In this document: positions 1-13,700 of the stretch, in pieces
Position numbering within the stretch: the stretch's first letter is position 1
Layout of the letters: every line of letters begins with the position of its first letter
NCBI GenBank assembly: GCA_024305405.1
Contig: JAKNDB010000068.1
Span: forward strand, 3,596,501-3,660,500
Reading direction: 5' to 3'
Source: Dirofilaria immitis
Lineage: Eukaryota; Nematoda; Chromadorea; Rhabditida; Onchocercidae
DNA: 64,000 nucleotides
Program-made: the position numbers and the translations under genes
The notes under the pieces: model-generated
Seen by the model: the letters and a program-made list of their open reading frames with translations, nothing else
Databases searched by the model: none
Told to the model about the DNA's origin: nothing

Positions 1-1864
1 AGTCGAGAAAAAAATACGAAAATTTTCCAAGATAAAATTAATCAATAAATACTATTATAATGATAAGCATATATGATATGATTGTATTGAATTTTAAGAT
101 CATTTCATTTTTACAAATAAATTTGTTGATTCCAAAATCCTTTGTTTTTATTTTTATTTATTTTTAATGCGAAATAATAAGTTTTACATGAATGTATATA
201 TGTAAAAATAAAAAGAGAACTGATGGAACGAATTGCTTAGAATAAAATGAGAAATAAATAATTAATCGAATTTAGTTTAACTATTAATAATACTTAAATA
301 TATATTTAATAATATACACAATTAATATGCAATATTTCTATAATATTATTATCAATTTACTTTACAAATATAAAAATTTTTCCCCACTAATATTTATTTA
401 TTGAAAAAAGATTCCATCGAAATGTAAAAAAAAAAAGAAGGGAAAATGAAATTGAAGTGGAACTTTGTTCAGCCAATATTTCATTTATAAAAGATGAGTT
501 GAAAAAGATATATATGATGTATGTATGCATCATATATATACAGATATATTGATAATCACTAAAGATGATTCTCGAATTCTCGAATAAAAGAAGATAAATT
601 GAGGAGGATGAGAAAGATTTTAAAAAGCTTCAACAGTTATTCATAATATCCGTTTTCGCCATTTTCGAAAATATTTTGAGAAGTAAAAATTAAAATGAGA
701 GAAAAAAACAAAAAAATTTCCTCACTTTCATATTTTTTTTTCCCATATTGCTTTTACAAAAAATTTGAAAATGGATCATTGATAAACTACGAAAAGTTGG
801 TATTTCCTATAGCAAATAGAAAAAATCAAAAAGTTTTCTTGCAAATTAATGAACTTTAATCCCTTTTTTTATCGTTCACTAATAAATGATGATAAATCGT
901 AATTTTTAAAATCGATTATTCCTATCTATCTAATCATTTGATTAATTAAATTTGAAGTAATTTTAAAAAGTTTAAATGCTAGCATTTATAATATTATATT
1001 AATCATAATATCATCATAATATTTCATAATTAATTTAAAAAGATGGCTAAAAATTTATAAAATTAGAAAAAACTTTTTAAAAATAATAATTTTATAATAA
1101 TAATAATAATAGTAATAATATCAAATAATTCTGTAATAAAATTATCAATAATAATATTGGAACGAAAGAAAAAAGAGAATTTTTGTAATAATAATGATAT
1201 TAAATGGGTTTATTTGATGAATTAAATTTGAATTAATTAATTTTAAAAATGCAAATGTTAGCCCTTTACAGCATTTTATTAATAACAATGTTGTAATAAT
1301 ATTCGATAATTGATTTAATAAGCTAATTAGAAATTTATAAAATTAAAAAAGTAATTTTGCGCTAATTTAAATGAATCGGTCTTATATTAAGTTCATTTGT
1401 GAAAAAAAACCATTTCAAATCTATTTCGTTTATTTTTGAAAAAGAAAAACGAAAAAGAAAACGATGATAAATTGTTATCTTTTACTAATCAACAACACTT
1501 ATCAATGTAATCCAATTAAGGTAAACGTAAAATTTTTCAACTTTTTAAAAATCCGTTCGTTTTAATTTAAAGAAAATAAATTTTAAAAAATTGCTATTTG
1601 TTAGAAACAGTACGCTTATAAAATTTTCGAATGTTATAAATTATTTGAAAATAAAATGAAAATTGTTCTTTTTAAATTAATACCAAATGAATTTATTCAT
1701 ATAAGTGGGATTTTTCAATTTTTCAAATTTATTCATTCGTGCATTTCAAATGAATAAATCAAATTTGAAAAAATGATGACAAATTATTATCTTCCATGAA
1801 TAGTTAGCATTTATTATTACTAATTAAGCATATGATATATTAGATATTTGCTACATTTTTAATT

Positions 1865-1896
<32 letters not shown>

Positions 1897-2853
1897 GTGT
1901 AATAATAATGATAACTTTTCGAGAGATCTTATACGAGAAGAGACACTAACAATTGATTAATAAGAATTTGCATATATTATTTTAAGAAAAGAAGCTATTT
2001 ACAAAGCAATACTTCAATAAATAAAATTTTCCGATAATGACATCGTTAGTATTGTATTGTTGCTGCTATTGTTGTTGTTGTTGTTATTTGTTGATTATTA
2101 ATGATAATGATGAAGATTGATCGATTGATATATTTCCAATAATATTACAAATATATTATGGAAAATAAATTTTCATTTTTTTATAAATAAATATAAAAGA
2201 ATTCGTTTCGAATTTTTAAATTCGTATGTTTTCTTTTTCAAATTAATTTGAAATCAAATAAATAAGAAATGTAATATTATGATGCAAAAAAAGAAAATTT
2301 CAGAATTCATTTCGTTTTAAAAATTAATATTTGTTGCTAATTCACTTCACTTTTTTCTCTCTCTCTCTCTCTCTTCTCTTGCTCATTTTTATTTGATATA
2401 AAAAGAGAGGAAATTTGGTTAAATTACAAAGTTATAATTGAAAATTATTGATTGATTTACAAATTAGTTAATACATATTTTAAGTTTTGAAAATTTTATA
2501 GTTTACTTAATATGCATTAATAATAGCATAATTTATTTATTTCATAATATTTTCTCATCTTTTGCTTTCTATCTTCTAAGTTTTTATTTTTTTAAAATTA
2601 CTATTACCGTAAAGTATAAAATATTTAGTAACACCAATGTTAAAAAAAAGAAAATATAGTTTTATTGATATAATCTCTTATTTTTAATCACTCGTAATAA
2701 TTATTTCTTATAAAAATATCTGATTTGAATTTTTAATTTTGATTTGATTGCAAAATATCGGATATGTATATTTATAATCGAATTAAAATTTAAAATTCAA
2801 ATGTGATATTTTATAAAAATTATCTTTCTTCTTTCTTTGTTATTATATCAATT

Positions 2854-2890
<37 letters not shown>

Positions 2891-2969
2891 AAACAGTATA
2901 TTACTATAATAATATAAACGAATAAAAGTTTGCCAATTTTTTTCAATCAGAATTTTATAAAAAATAATA

Positions 2970-3050
2970 TGAAAATATGATATTATAATATCCATGAAGA
3001 ATGGATATTATAATATCATACTTCATGGATATTATAATATCATATTTTCA
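2970..3050. repeat. perfect 30-bp inverted repeat
   Basis: Bases 2970-2999 are the exact reverse complement of 3021-3050, separated by 21 bp. The spacer repeats part of the arm (GGATATTATAATATCAT), so several hairpin registers are possible. It directly abuts the first copy of a 79-bp direct repeat. There is no protein-coding content. Confidence 0.9.
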
Positions 3051-3372
3051 AGACGGAAATAAGAAAAAAAAGAACTAAAATGATTAAACAGGATGATGTC
3101 TTATTTTGTTTTGTTATTTAACTTGCAATATTATTGAAATAAAATATATTATTATTGAATAAAATATATGAAATAAAAGCGACAACAAAAATTAGAATAA
3201 GTCAAAAGTTTTGAAAAGAGCAAAAAGATTTTCAAAGTAGAAAGTAAAATATCAAAAAGAAAAAATTGATATTTGAAAGTATTTGAAGAAACAAAGACGG
3301 AAATAAGAAAAAAAAGAACTAAAATGATTAAACAGGATGATGTCTTATTTTGTTTTGTTATTTAACTTGCAA
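3050..3372. repeat. 79-bp direct repeat pair
   Basis: Bases 3050-3128 and 3294-3372 are identical by eye and lie in the same orientation, with 165 bp of AT-rich DNA between them. The identity suggests a recent segmental or slippage-type duplication. No coding potential is seen. Confidence 0.9.
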
Positions 3373-4596
3373 ATAAAATTGAATAAATAAACAACTATAT
3401 GTATACAAATGATCTTTATTTCAAACGGATTTATTTATAAATAAAGTAAACAAATAAATAAATAAATGAATAAATATATATATATATATATATATGGATA
3501 TCTATAATTAGTAAATATTAATTAAAATAGTAAATTATTCTTTTTCATAAAACTAAAACGAACAGTTCCTAATTCCCTTTTCATTCTCTTCATAATTTCA
3601 TCAATTCTGATTTTAATAATTTCTTATCATTTTAAGCATTTAAAAAATTTTCACGCAATCAATGATAGCACAAGTTAAAGATTAATTAAAAAGATGAGGA
3701 AAAATTTTCTCTTTTTTAAATCTTTAAAAAATGATATTCCTAAATAATTGAAAAAAAAGAAAATTAGAAAATCAATTCGTGTTTTATCGTTCGGCCATTT
3801 AATTACTTTTTCTTTTCTTTTTTTTTTATTTGATTTGATTGAAAGAAAATATTAGCTAAGTGTTAATAGTTAGCATAAAATTTTATAATCTTTTTTCTTT
3901 TAATAAAAATAGTCATTTTGATAATTTAATTTTTGCTAAAAATTAAATAAATAGCTAAAGTAATGGTTGTTGCAAAGAAATATTTTTAAAATTTGATATT
4001 GAATATTGAAAGAAAAGGCAAAAAAAATGAAATGAAATGAGAAAAAGCTCGAACTTTTAAAATTATAAAATTCTTATTTTTTCTAATTTTCCTTTTTGTT
4101 TTCTTTGAACAAAAATATATGAATAAATATATGTGCTGCTATTGCTTTAAATTTATTGTTGTTGTTTATTTCTTTCCTATTTGAAAATAAGAGAAGTCAT
4201 TTTCTTTTTCATTTTTTTAAATTAATTTTATTTTTCAAATTTCCATTTTACCAAGCTAGCTTAATGGTAAAAAGAAATTTAATTAAGAATCTGATATTTG
4301 GAAAAAATTGAACCAAAACGTTCTACATATTCAATAATAAATATATATATATTGCTGATATATATATATTCGAAATTACTATGGTAAAAGCAATGCTTGA
4401 AATAAAGCCAAATAAAGGAAAGATGAGAAAGGAGCAGCAGCAAAATAGGGAGAGACGTAAATAAGAAATAATGAGCCAAGGTGTAATGAGCCTACATATA
4501 AATATATACATGGATGACTTAGATAAAGGAGATTGTTGGGCACAGGATAATTATAAAGTGATACATCTCGCAAAATATCAATCACTTTATCGGTGA

Positions 4597-4833
4597 TACA
4601 AAGAAAGAGAGAGAGATAGAAAAAAAAACAGATTAGCAACTGATGAAGATAAAAATCAGATTAGTATTGATGAAGATGAAAATTGGATTACTACTGATCA
4701 ATTGTGTCAGATTGATATTGATCAAGAAGATAAAAACCTAATTAGCATTGATGAAGATATTATTCGAAAAATGAAATTTGAAGTGAAAAATATAAAATTA
4801 TTAAACGAAATCTCATGTGATTCATTATTGTAA
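4597..4833 (+). CDS. candidate exon: acidic, repeat-containing ORF of unknown function
   Basis: The frame is open for 78 codons to a TAA at 4831-4833 and has no early ATG, so it would be a 3' exon. The translation is basic at the start (KERERDRKKN) and then carries three or four imperfect acidic repeats around DEDKNQISIDEDENW, QIDIDQEDK and ISIDED, ending in a mixed tail. The repeat periodicity and polar composition differ from the hydrophobic noise translations nearby. A possible acceptor is the AAAG just before 4603. No upstream exon was found and I recognise no family. It could be an isolated exon, a decayed gene or chance. Confidence 0.3.
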   Translation, partial: YKERERDRKKNRLATDEDKNQISIDEDENWITTDQLCQIDIDQEDKNLISIDEDIIRKMKFEVKNIKLLNEISCDSLL

Positions 4834-5480
4834 AAATATTTATTGATTTTCAATAATAATATAATTAATTGATAATAATTAATTATTATTTCTTGCATTG
4901 GAATATAATTGATTGTCCTAAAATTTCATTTTAAAAGGTTTCAAAGAAGGCGGAAAGCCTATTGATTAATTTAAAGAGAAAAAAAGGAAGGATGAGAATC
5001 TAAGAAAAAAATATAAGGAAAATTAAAACCATGCCAATGGGACTTGATTTATTTTAAAATTTTCAATGAATAAATAAATTTATTATCTCTTTTATTAAAT
5101 TTATATTCTACCATTTCAATCGGAATTTTGACGACGAAATCGGAATTTGAAAAGGACTGAAATGAATTCAAATATATGGATATCTAAATAACAAGAAGAA
5201 AAAAATATATATATTACCAATTTCCTGAAATACAGGGACGATCTCATTCCACCATTTCTGATTTCAAATAATATTTTATTAATTTTACTTTCCAACTTCT
5301 TGAGTTCTACAGCTACTGTATTTTCTTAATCTTTTTTCTCGAGAATCAAATTTTAGAAACAATCATTATTTTATAATCTTATTTTTTCTAACGGGATGAA
5401 ATTAGGAACTGGATAAAATCCGATGTATTCAAGCATATTTCTATGCTTTGCAAGGAAGAATTCCAGCAGCACAACCCATG
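4834..5480. other. AT-rich spacer
   Basis: I see no gene here. The first part is AT-rich; composition becomes distinctly more GC-rich from about 5440. Confidence 0.5.
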
Positions 5481-5790
5481 CACTACAATTCCAACGTCAC
5501 AATTCCGTGCTACCTCCGGATATACCGGAAAGATCGGAACGATCTCATCACGAGACGGCTTCCGGTTTCAGCATTCTGTAAAAAAACCACTTCCATGGGC
5601 TTATACTCGAATTGCGAAAACGCTTATGTTTTCTTTGTTTTCTATTTCGGCAAGCGCACATTTTTGCGTGCGACTGGAGTGGAGGAAGTGGCTAGTTCTG
5701 AGGACGTGGTCTTCCGGGGAACTGCTGGACTTAATTTTTTCAGGGATTTCTCTTCTCTGCAAAAGAATAAAGCGGATTCACCGCATACCG
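5443..5790. other. GC-richer segment upstream of ALKBH8, possible minus-strand exons
   Basis: This segment stands out from its surroundings by base composition and is open in two plus frames and one minus frame. The most gene-like reading is on the minus strand: a TTTTGCAG acceptor, then an exon from about 5763 to a stop at 5642-5644 containing PAVPRKTTSSELATSSTPVA. A second minus acceptor (TTTTTACAG) opens a short Arg/Ser-rich frame near 5550. The segment could also be the 5' untranslated or promoter region of the ALKBH8 gene, whose ATG lies 125 bp further on. I cannot choose between these. Confidence 0.3.
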
Positions 5791-5914
5791 ATTTATGGAA
5801 GAATTATTCAATTAAAATTCTTGAGATTTAGGAAAATAATGATAGAAAGTTTGATCTGTTTCAAATAATTTATTTTTATTTATTTGTTTTGAAGGATAAT
5901 ATGTTAGTAACGAG

Positions 5915-8900
5915 ATGATGCATCAATCGAAGGTGTCACGGAAACTTCGAAAATGCTTGTTACAATTGCAAAAGTATGATCCGGATGTAGAGGTTTCATC
6001 ATTACCCAGTAAAGTAAGCGATAATTTTTACAAAAGTTTGACATATATAATTTATCGTTTACCTTACACTCGTTTATATATTTTTAACGCGGCGTAATTT
6101 TCTACTTAGTCCGTATATTTTTGAAGGCTATAAATTAGAAAAGAAAGTAATTAATTTTTGCAATTCACGTTTATTATCATCTTTTTTCCTTGTCATCGAC
6201 AATGAAGTACATGTTACAACTATAACTTATATATTTGTTATGACTATGATTGACGCACATATTAAGCATATTAAAGTAATAATTAACATGGGGATGCTAT
6301 GGTTTCACGTACTTTATCATTACTTTGATAAAATGTTTTATGTTGTTCTTATATTTTTTTCTTATTTGAAAGTTCGACTTCTTTAATCTTATTTGATATC
6401 CTTGCTAGGTAATTTTTCATATTGTAGATAAGAACAAGAAAAAGAAGATCGAGATTTATTGCAGAATTCTCTTTGCCTTTAACATAAATATTGCAATTTA
6501 TTGCAGAATTAAGCATAACATGTCATGGGAAAAAAGTTTCACATTATTAATTTTTGATTGTATGATTTAATTAGTCTGCCGATTATATCTAAACCATATA
6601 ATTGCCAGTAAATAATATTAAGGAATATTTTTTTTAGTATATTCAACATATCAACGATATTATCCATTGAATAGTTTACTATTATCTAGTTGTTATCTCT
6701 TTCACTCCAAATCTTTTTCAAATTCATATGAATTGGTGCTATTATCGAAATCCATTAATATTTGTTCGTTTTTTATTCAGTCCGTATAAAATTATTCATG
6801 GAAGAAATTATATTTTCACTTTCACATTGCAGATATTATTTGTTGCTAACAGTAGTCCATTATGTGGAGTGTCATACAATGAATTGGAAAGGATATTCAA
6901 TCAGTTTGGTGAAAATTGTGATTTTGTGGTATTTCAGTCACAGCGTTCTTATTCTTTCATCATTTTTCGTACAGTAGCTGCAGCTCAATTAGCTTACCAG
7001 AAACTTCACGGACAGATACCGTCCGAATTGAATTCAAATGCTTTACCTTTCTATGTTGCTTTTGTTAAAAATGGTAATTATTATGGTGCATGCTATGAAT
7101 CCTACATGGATAAATAAGTTGAAATTAATAATTTAAACTGTATTGAGTTTAAACTGTGTAGATATATATCTGTTAGAGTATGAGTGTTTTAATTTTTACA
7201 TTTAATTAATTCTTTATACATAAGATAGCGATTTTATGTCTTTTTCTTTTTAATATGTTAAACAAAACCAAAACCATAATTATAAACATAATAATTGACA
7301 TCACAGTGTAAGAATCGAATCGATTTTCATTCATTCTAACTGAACTTCGAATAAGGTGTTATGCATATCTTTATAAAGTACAATCTTGGAATTAATAAGA
7401 AGTAAACATGAAGTTATGTCTCATATATATTTAAGAAATGCTTCAGTACCAACCATTAAAAGAACGGAACCGTTACATAAACCGAACAATCTTTGGCTTT
7501 TGCCGGATTTCATCACCAAAGATGAAGAAGCAGCATTGATTACTGTTATCCAAGATTATATGCCTAGTGGAAGTAAGATTTTATCATTTTTTTTAAAGAG
7601 ATTTGTAAAAGTGTTATCCACTAATAGCTTTTTGTGAATATGACCGACCATATTATGTTATATTTATTTTTGGATTTCCGTTTGGTTTAATAAACGATCG
7701 TTAAAAAATTATAAAATTATTCATTACAAAAAAATTTAATTTATATCTCACTAAGAACTAAGAATTTAATGTCGTTATTTCTGTAAAGTTTAATTAAATT
7801 ATGTTTCAGAAACATTAAAAAGCCGTAAAGTGATCCATTTTGGCTTCGAATTTAATTATGATGACAATATGGCATATGAGCAACCATCTCTAAATCCAAT
7901 ACCGTCAGCTTGTCAATCTGTAATCGCTCGAATGCTTGATGCGGGAATATTTTCAGAGAAACCGGATCAGTTGACGGTGAATATTTATGAGCCTGGAAAT
8001 GGTATACCATCGCATGTCGATACTCATTCTGCATTCAGTGATACCATAGCTTCACTTAGTTTGCTTTCAGGTTTACTTACACTTTTTTTTTTAATAAACT
8101 AATGTGAGTGTTTGTTCGTCTTGCATTTGCATTAATCGGAGAAAACTCTTTCATGAATCATAATTATTCATTTTTATTATTTTACTGTGCCATAGCAGCA
8201 TGGCACAATAGATAAGTATTTATATTTACGCCCCTTCAGATTATTAATTTAGTTTAGAACACAGTTGTGTTGCTTATCAATTTACAATTTGGTTCCAGAT
8301 CTCGTCATGGAATTTCGTGATTTTGCGAATACTTCGACAATTTATGATATTCTTTTGCCACGTTTTAGTTTGATAGTAATGCGGGGAGAATCGCGATATC
8401 GATGGAAACATGGGTAATTATTATTAATATTTTAAAACGGTAAATGGATGATCGTTTAAAGTTACTTTTAATTTTTTTTCTTCATTATATAAATATTTCA
8501 TAGAATTTTCTTAGCTTTTTTATTGCATAAATGTTTTATAAATTTTTTACAATGAAAAAATTCTGCAGTATAGCGAAGCGAAAATATGATATAAATCCGG
8601 AGACAAATAGATTGATATCACGACAGTTGAGGGTTTCTTTCACATTTCGAAAAGTGATACGAGAAAAGTGCCAATGTGCATTCATTGAATATTGTGATTG
8701 GGATCGAAACGGTGCAATGAAAATTCCTGACAGTGATGAATATGGTGCAGCCATTGAAAAACAATATGTTTCTGCGGTAAAAAGCACTGATTACTTCCTA
8801 ACTCTCTAGTGACTCACCTTACGCTTTAAAGAGCTTATTTAGAGAACGCACTGTCGGCAAGTTAGTAGGACAGATATGATTTTACTAACTAAAAGAATTC

Positions 8901-10728
8901 CGATTTTTATTCCTTTTCGGTTTTGATAAATATTTACAGTACCGTATAGGTTTAAATTAGTTTAAAAAACTGTTGGCAAATGCTAATATTATGTCAAAGC
9001 ATAGTATGAAAGTATCAAAGAATTGGAACTGGATAGGATTAATATTTATATGATTTCTTGCAACTAGGCTTTCTATTAAGTAAAAATTTCAGCTAATTGA
9101 TATTTAAGAACAGTATAACATTTCAAGGTATAACTCTAATAAAGAAGAGAATAAAACGATATATAAAGAAGGATAGATAAAAATGCGATTGGAAAATGTT
9201 TAGATTTTGTTTTTAGGTTTATGAATCTATAGCAGATCATTTTGATACAACGCGACATGCACAGTGGAATGGTGTTGCTAAATTTTTGGCAAATTTCGAA
9301 GCTGGGACAATAGTGTATGATATTGGATGCGGTAATGGGAAGTATCTCAAACTTGACGATGGACTTATTAAAGTACACTTCTTACATTAAAGAAAAGATT
9401 CTTAAATTCTTGATATGATGACGAAATAATTTCTGAATTTTGTGATGTGTATAATTATTTGTTGATAAAGTGGATGCGAATAATTAAATTCAAATTGTGA
9501 ATGAAGTTTAAAGTTCAAATTTTCATCTTAAAATTAGTAAAGACAGCATAATGTTATATTTTTTTTTTATGTTTCAGAAACTAAAGGCTAAAATATTTTT
9601 AGTTAAATTTCAGATTGGTTGCGACTTATGCAGTAATTTATGTCGTATAGCTAATCAAAAACACTGTAATGTATTGCGTGCAGACATTTTATCGTTGCCT
9701 TTCAAAAATTCGAGTGCAGGTGCAATCCTATGCATTGCTGTTATCCATCATTTAACTACAAAGATGAGAAGGTATTGGTTTATAGAAACATGTTTTTAAA
9801 CAAAGAAATGCAAAACTAATGCATTGGTTGCACACCGATGTTTACACGTCATGACATTGATTATTGTATCGCATGAAGTTTAACCTTATAGTTTGTCACT
9901 TTATTTAAAGACTTCGCGCAATTGAAGAAATTATTCGTGTATTGAAACCAGATGGACAAGCATGCATCACCGCTTGGGCATATGAGCAGAAATTATGTGA
10001 TGAGCCTTCTGAATATTTGAAAATGCGTCGAAAAAGCGTGATGTGCAGGTTTTGGATAACATTTATACCTCCCTTTCTCATACTTTAATCACTTCCATAT
10101 AATGTGATTTTACTTCGTTAAATTTTAAACTTTTTTCCTTTATTAACTCTTTATAGTCCTGTAATATCACTGAGAGCGATTGTAAATTAAAAATTTCAGA
10201 TTTTTATCTTGATGTATGTGCAAAAAGTTAATTTTTTTAGATGAATCGTCGAGATAGCCATGGAAGACTACGAGTGCATGAAGGAAGAGAATTCACCCAA
10301 CCTGATATGCTTGTTCCATTTCAAAATGCTGATGGAAGTCGATTCCTGAGGTTTGCTCAAAATATTTTTCTCACAGTTTAAAAATTAACTTCATTTTTAT
10401 ATAGTTTCTCATTTAATAACAAAGTTGAATGAATGCATGAAAGGAAGGAATAAAATTAAATCCATATTGAACATATAAATTTTATTAAACTCGCTACGTA
10501 ATTTTAGAATGTTATTACCTCTATTGTTGACGAGATAGTAGCTTAAGAGCTGATGTATAAGGCGAATTAATTAAATTACTTCAGTTTGGATTACTATCTC
10601 AATTTAGGTATTACCATTTATTCCGTGATTTCGAACTCGAGGATTTGATCATCGACGTTGGTGGTTGTGTTATTGAAAAATATTTTTATGAGCAAGGAAA
10701 CTGGATTGCTTATGTTAGGAAAATATAA
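5915..10728 (+). CDS. ALKBH8: ALKBH8: tRNA wobble-uridine hydroxylase/methyltransferase (11 exons)
   Basis: Exons by splice sites and reading phase: 5915-6013, 6833-7073, 7447-7572, 7810-8070, 8299-8413, 8569-8776, 9217-9372, 9614-9771, 9911-about 10037, 10241-10350 and 10608-10728 (TAA), giving about 573 aa. An RRM (about residues 34-113) is followed by a 2-oxoglutarate/Fe(II) AlkB domain. This shows the metal triad H224-V-D226 (IPSHVDTHSAF) and H280 (WKHG), then the oxoglutarate-binding arginine region (RQLRVSFTFRK). A class I methyltransferase follows, with motif I DIGCGNGKYL near residue 385 and CIAVIHHL further on. In animals this family completes and hydroxylates mcm5U at the tRNA wobble position. 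The protein is shorter than the human one, mainly because the loop after the methyltransferase centre is compact. The only weak junction is exon 9 to exon 10: phase demands a GTGATG donor at 10038 rather than the better-looking GTTTTG at 10049. Confidence 0.93.
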
Positions 10729-13700
10729 TAACTTTTATGATGTTTTTAAAATTTTTTTTGTAATTTGAACTTTAGTTTATCCAGGTTGCACTTATGATCA
10801 GTTTTCTTTTCTTTCGGTTTATTCATATCAGATTCATTAATTTGAGAGCATACTGCTTAATGTACATGACATTATGCTGGAAAATATATTTATTTGATTT
10901 GAGTTTGATTTGTTTGAAGTGATGGGCATCGATTATCAAAGTGATTGTTATATGTGGATGAAATTTTTTCTTCCTTGAACTAATTGAATGAATTTTGTAA
11001 CCAATTTTATCTAATTCAGATAATCAGAGATAATTAAATTCCCGAAATCTTTATGCAGAACTTGAATAATTTAAATAGGGAGTGTTAAATAAATTGTTCA
11101 TTGTTAATCATCGTATTTTGAGCGAGAAGTAACCGCAGAAAAAACAGTGGAAACGTTCAATTTCCGATTCAAATTGATAGAAATTATTAAAGTAGTATAA
11201 ATTCTTAGAAATTCTTGAAGCTGCTGCACTCTTGTTCTGTGGTAATTTTGATAAGATGAACGTGCGGAAAATACTAAAGAATAATAGTAACGTAAGGAAT
11301 GGAAATTACGTGATTCCCATCGTTCCATATGTTTCACTTCGAGATTATTTAAATTTTAATGAGTTGTTTAATCAAAACAGTAGTCGCATAATGGATAATT
11401 TAGTTTGTCTCATCTTCATGAACTCAATGTAGCACTGTTTTCTGAGAGCAGAAAGATCGAATTTTATGGTTTTTACAGTCGGAAAAATAAACGAATCGTT
11501 TACAGTTGTGACATCTATATATTATCATGCGCTTGAACAGTTCAAGGAGTTGCTCTGGAAACGATCTGGTTTATGTTATGATGCTACTATATTGATATAC
11601 CTACAAAATTCATCTCTCGTTAATACAATTTAGGTATCCGAAATAAGTTGGCAGAGGAATTGTTGATTTCTTACTTCTGTCCTCATTAATATCGTTGAAT
11701 AAAATAAGGCTTTGGTGATAAATTATTAGAAACTGTGCTCACCTGCCGAGCAATAAGGTGATTCTGTGCAACTTTCTGTAGCAGCGGAATGATAGTCGAG
11801 CTCTCAAGAGTGGTAGCGGCACTCATATATTCCACTTCAGAATTTTTAGTCGATACTTTGATTCTTGAAAATAATCTGGTGATATTACAATTCTGAATAA
11901 TGTTTCTCATCACGTAATAATGTTTCTTATCATTAATAATACAACTTGATCAAAATGTATTTCCTAGAAAAAATTGGTAGATTATTAAATACAAAAAGGA
12001 CTTTTTCCTTTCTTCCATTTTTAAATAAATCAACATGGAGCTATCTGAAATTGATACTATCGATTCAATCATTTCTAATATTAACAATAAAACTTCCAGA
12101 GTTTCAGAAACTGCACGTGACATGAATATGTTATGAAATTTTTGTAAAATTAAAACTTATCAGGATTTAGTTGTTTAAGTCGCTATCTAGCAATTCCCTC
12201 TCTTCGCACAACAACTTGGGTAAATTTCATATCTTAAATGATTACTGAAGGATGCAGTAATTTGAAGATAGCCGCTCATTGTGTTGATAATAAGTCGCAG
12301 TTAGAAAGTAGGTAATTGCGACATTTATCGCTTCTTGAGCAAATATAATACTCCCATTCGATAATCTAATGTATGCTCGAATCATATTTTAGCTTTAACA
12401 TCTGTTCAACATTAAGTGCAGAAGCAGTCATCATGAAGAGCCTATTGATCTTAAATAATAAAAATGGACAAAACCAGAAATTCGACGAAGAATCTGAGAA
12501 GGAGATATGAGGCGAACAGAGAGAAATTATCGAATGAACAAAGTGATAAAATGATCGACAATCCAAGGAATGACGAAAATTTGATGATTTGCTTTATGAC
12601 TCAATCCTTTTCTTTCTTATCTTCTGTAAAATGTTAATCTATATTGTTTTAGCTTCATTAGGTGTTAAACAAAGCGCGTAGAATGGAAATTGCTGAGTTT
12701 TAATCAACATAAAGTTACAGGATATTGTCGATATTTAAAATGAAATACGACAAACTTCAGTATTAATTCTCACCTATTTAAGATCGAAATTAAAAGAAAT
12801 ATTTATCTTTGTAGAAAAGGATAATTTTTAGAAAAATTTAATGAGATCCTCAAAAAAAAATACATTATTTTCATTATACAATTTAGTTTCCATGATCATG
12901 ACCACAAAAGATTTTAGTTTCAATATATTTAATCAATTTTTATAATACTCTATTTATTACAATGATATTTAGTATTCATTATAATGCCGTAACTATAGAT
13001 TCCTATTCGAATCTTTAGAAATAAAATGAAGATTTTTATTGACATTTGACATAGCAAACATATGACTTGCACTGCATGCAGCTAACTCGCAGCATAAACT
13101 GAAAATATAATTTTACTCAAATTCTTTTATTTCAAATACAACAAAATTCCTTGCTGCAAATTATCACAATAAATCAACGGATCAGAAAGTTATATTGTTA
13201 TTAATAGGATAATACATTATCAATATTAAATTTTATTAGCCCAAAAATCGTTTTTCAATTATGACGAATAGAATAATGATTAATTTCCTTGATGATTAAT
13301 TTTTATTTTTTTAATTAAAAAGTAAATTTCGTCAAAAATCGATTAAAATTCATAGCATTGTATTTTGCTATGCTTCCTGATAATTTATTTGTTTTCATTT
13401 TTTCATTAGTAATACAACTGTCAAGTTCTTGAATTTATATCACAATTTCGAATCTTATTGAATTGAATTTTTTCCATTAAAGTATAAATATGCATTTGAA
13501 TCCAGAATCTCTTGCTTTATTGAAAAACTATCAATTATGTAAAATTCTGGAACAATAAAAATGATGCGTACCATTGCTTCTCACGTCACCATTACTATTT
13601 TGTATTTTCAGCATGCCGATATTTGTCAGAGAGAAAAATTCAAGTAATTTCTAAAAATCAGCCTCTTTGTAATAACGCTTGTCTATTAATCTGATTCGGG

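Larger units (their letters stand above)
1..4596. other. AT-rich intergenic stretch with simple repeats
   Basis: I see no supportable gene on either strand. The stretch is dominated by A/T runs and simple repeats: an ATT run near 1867-1896, GTT near 2062-2083, CT near 2356-2372, and TA runs near 2858-2887 and 3474-3495. The short open frames (for example on the minus strand at 4279-4639) are hydrophobic, low-complexity translations of AT-rich DNA and lack splice context. Confidence 0.6.
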
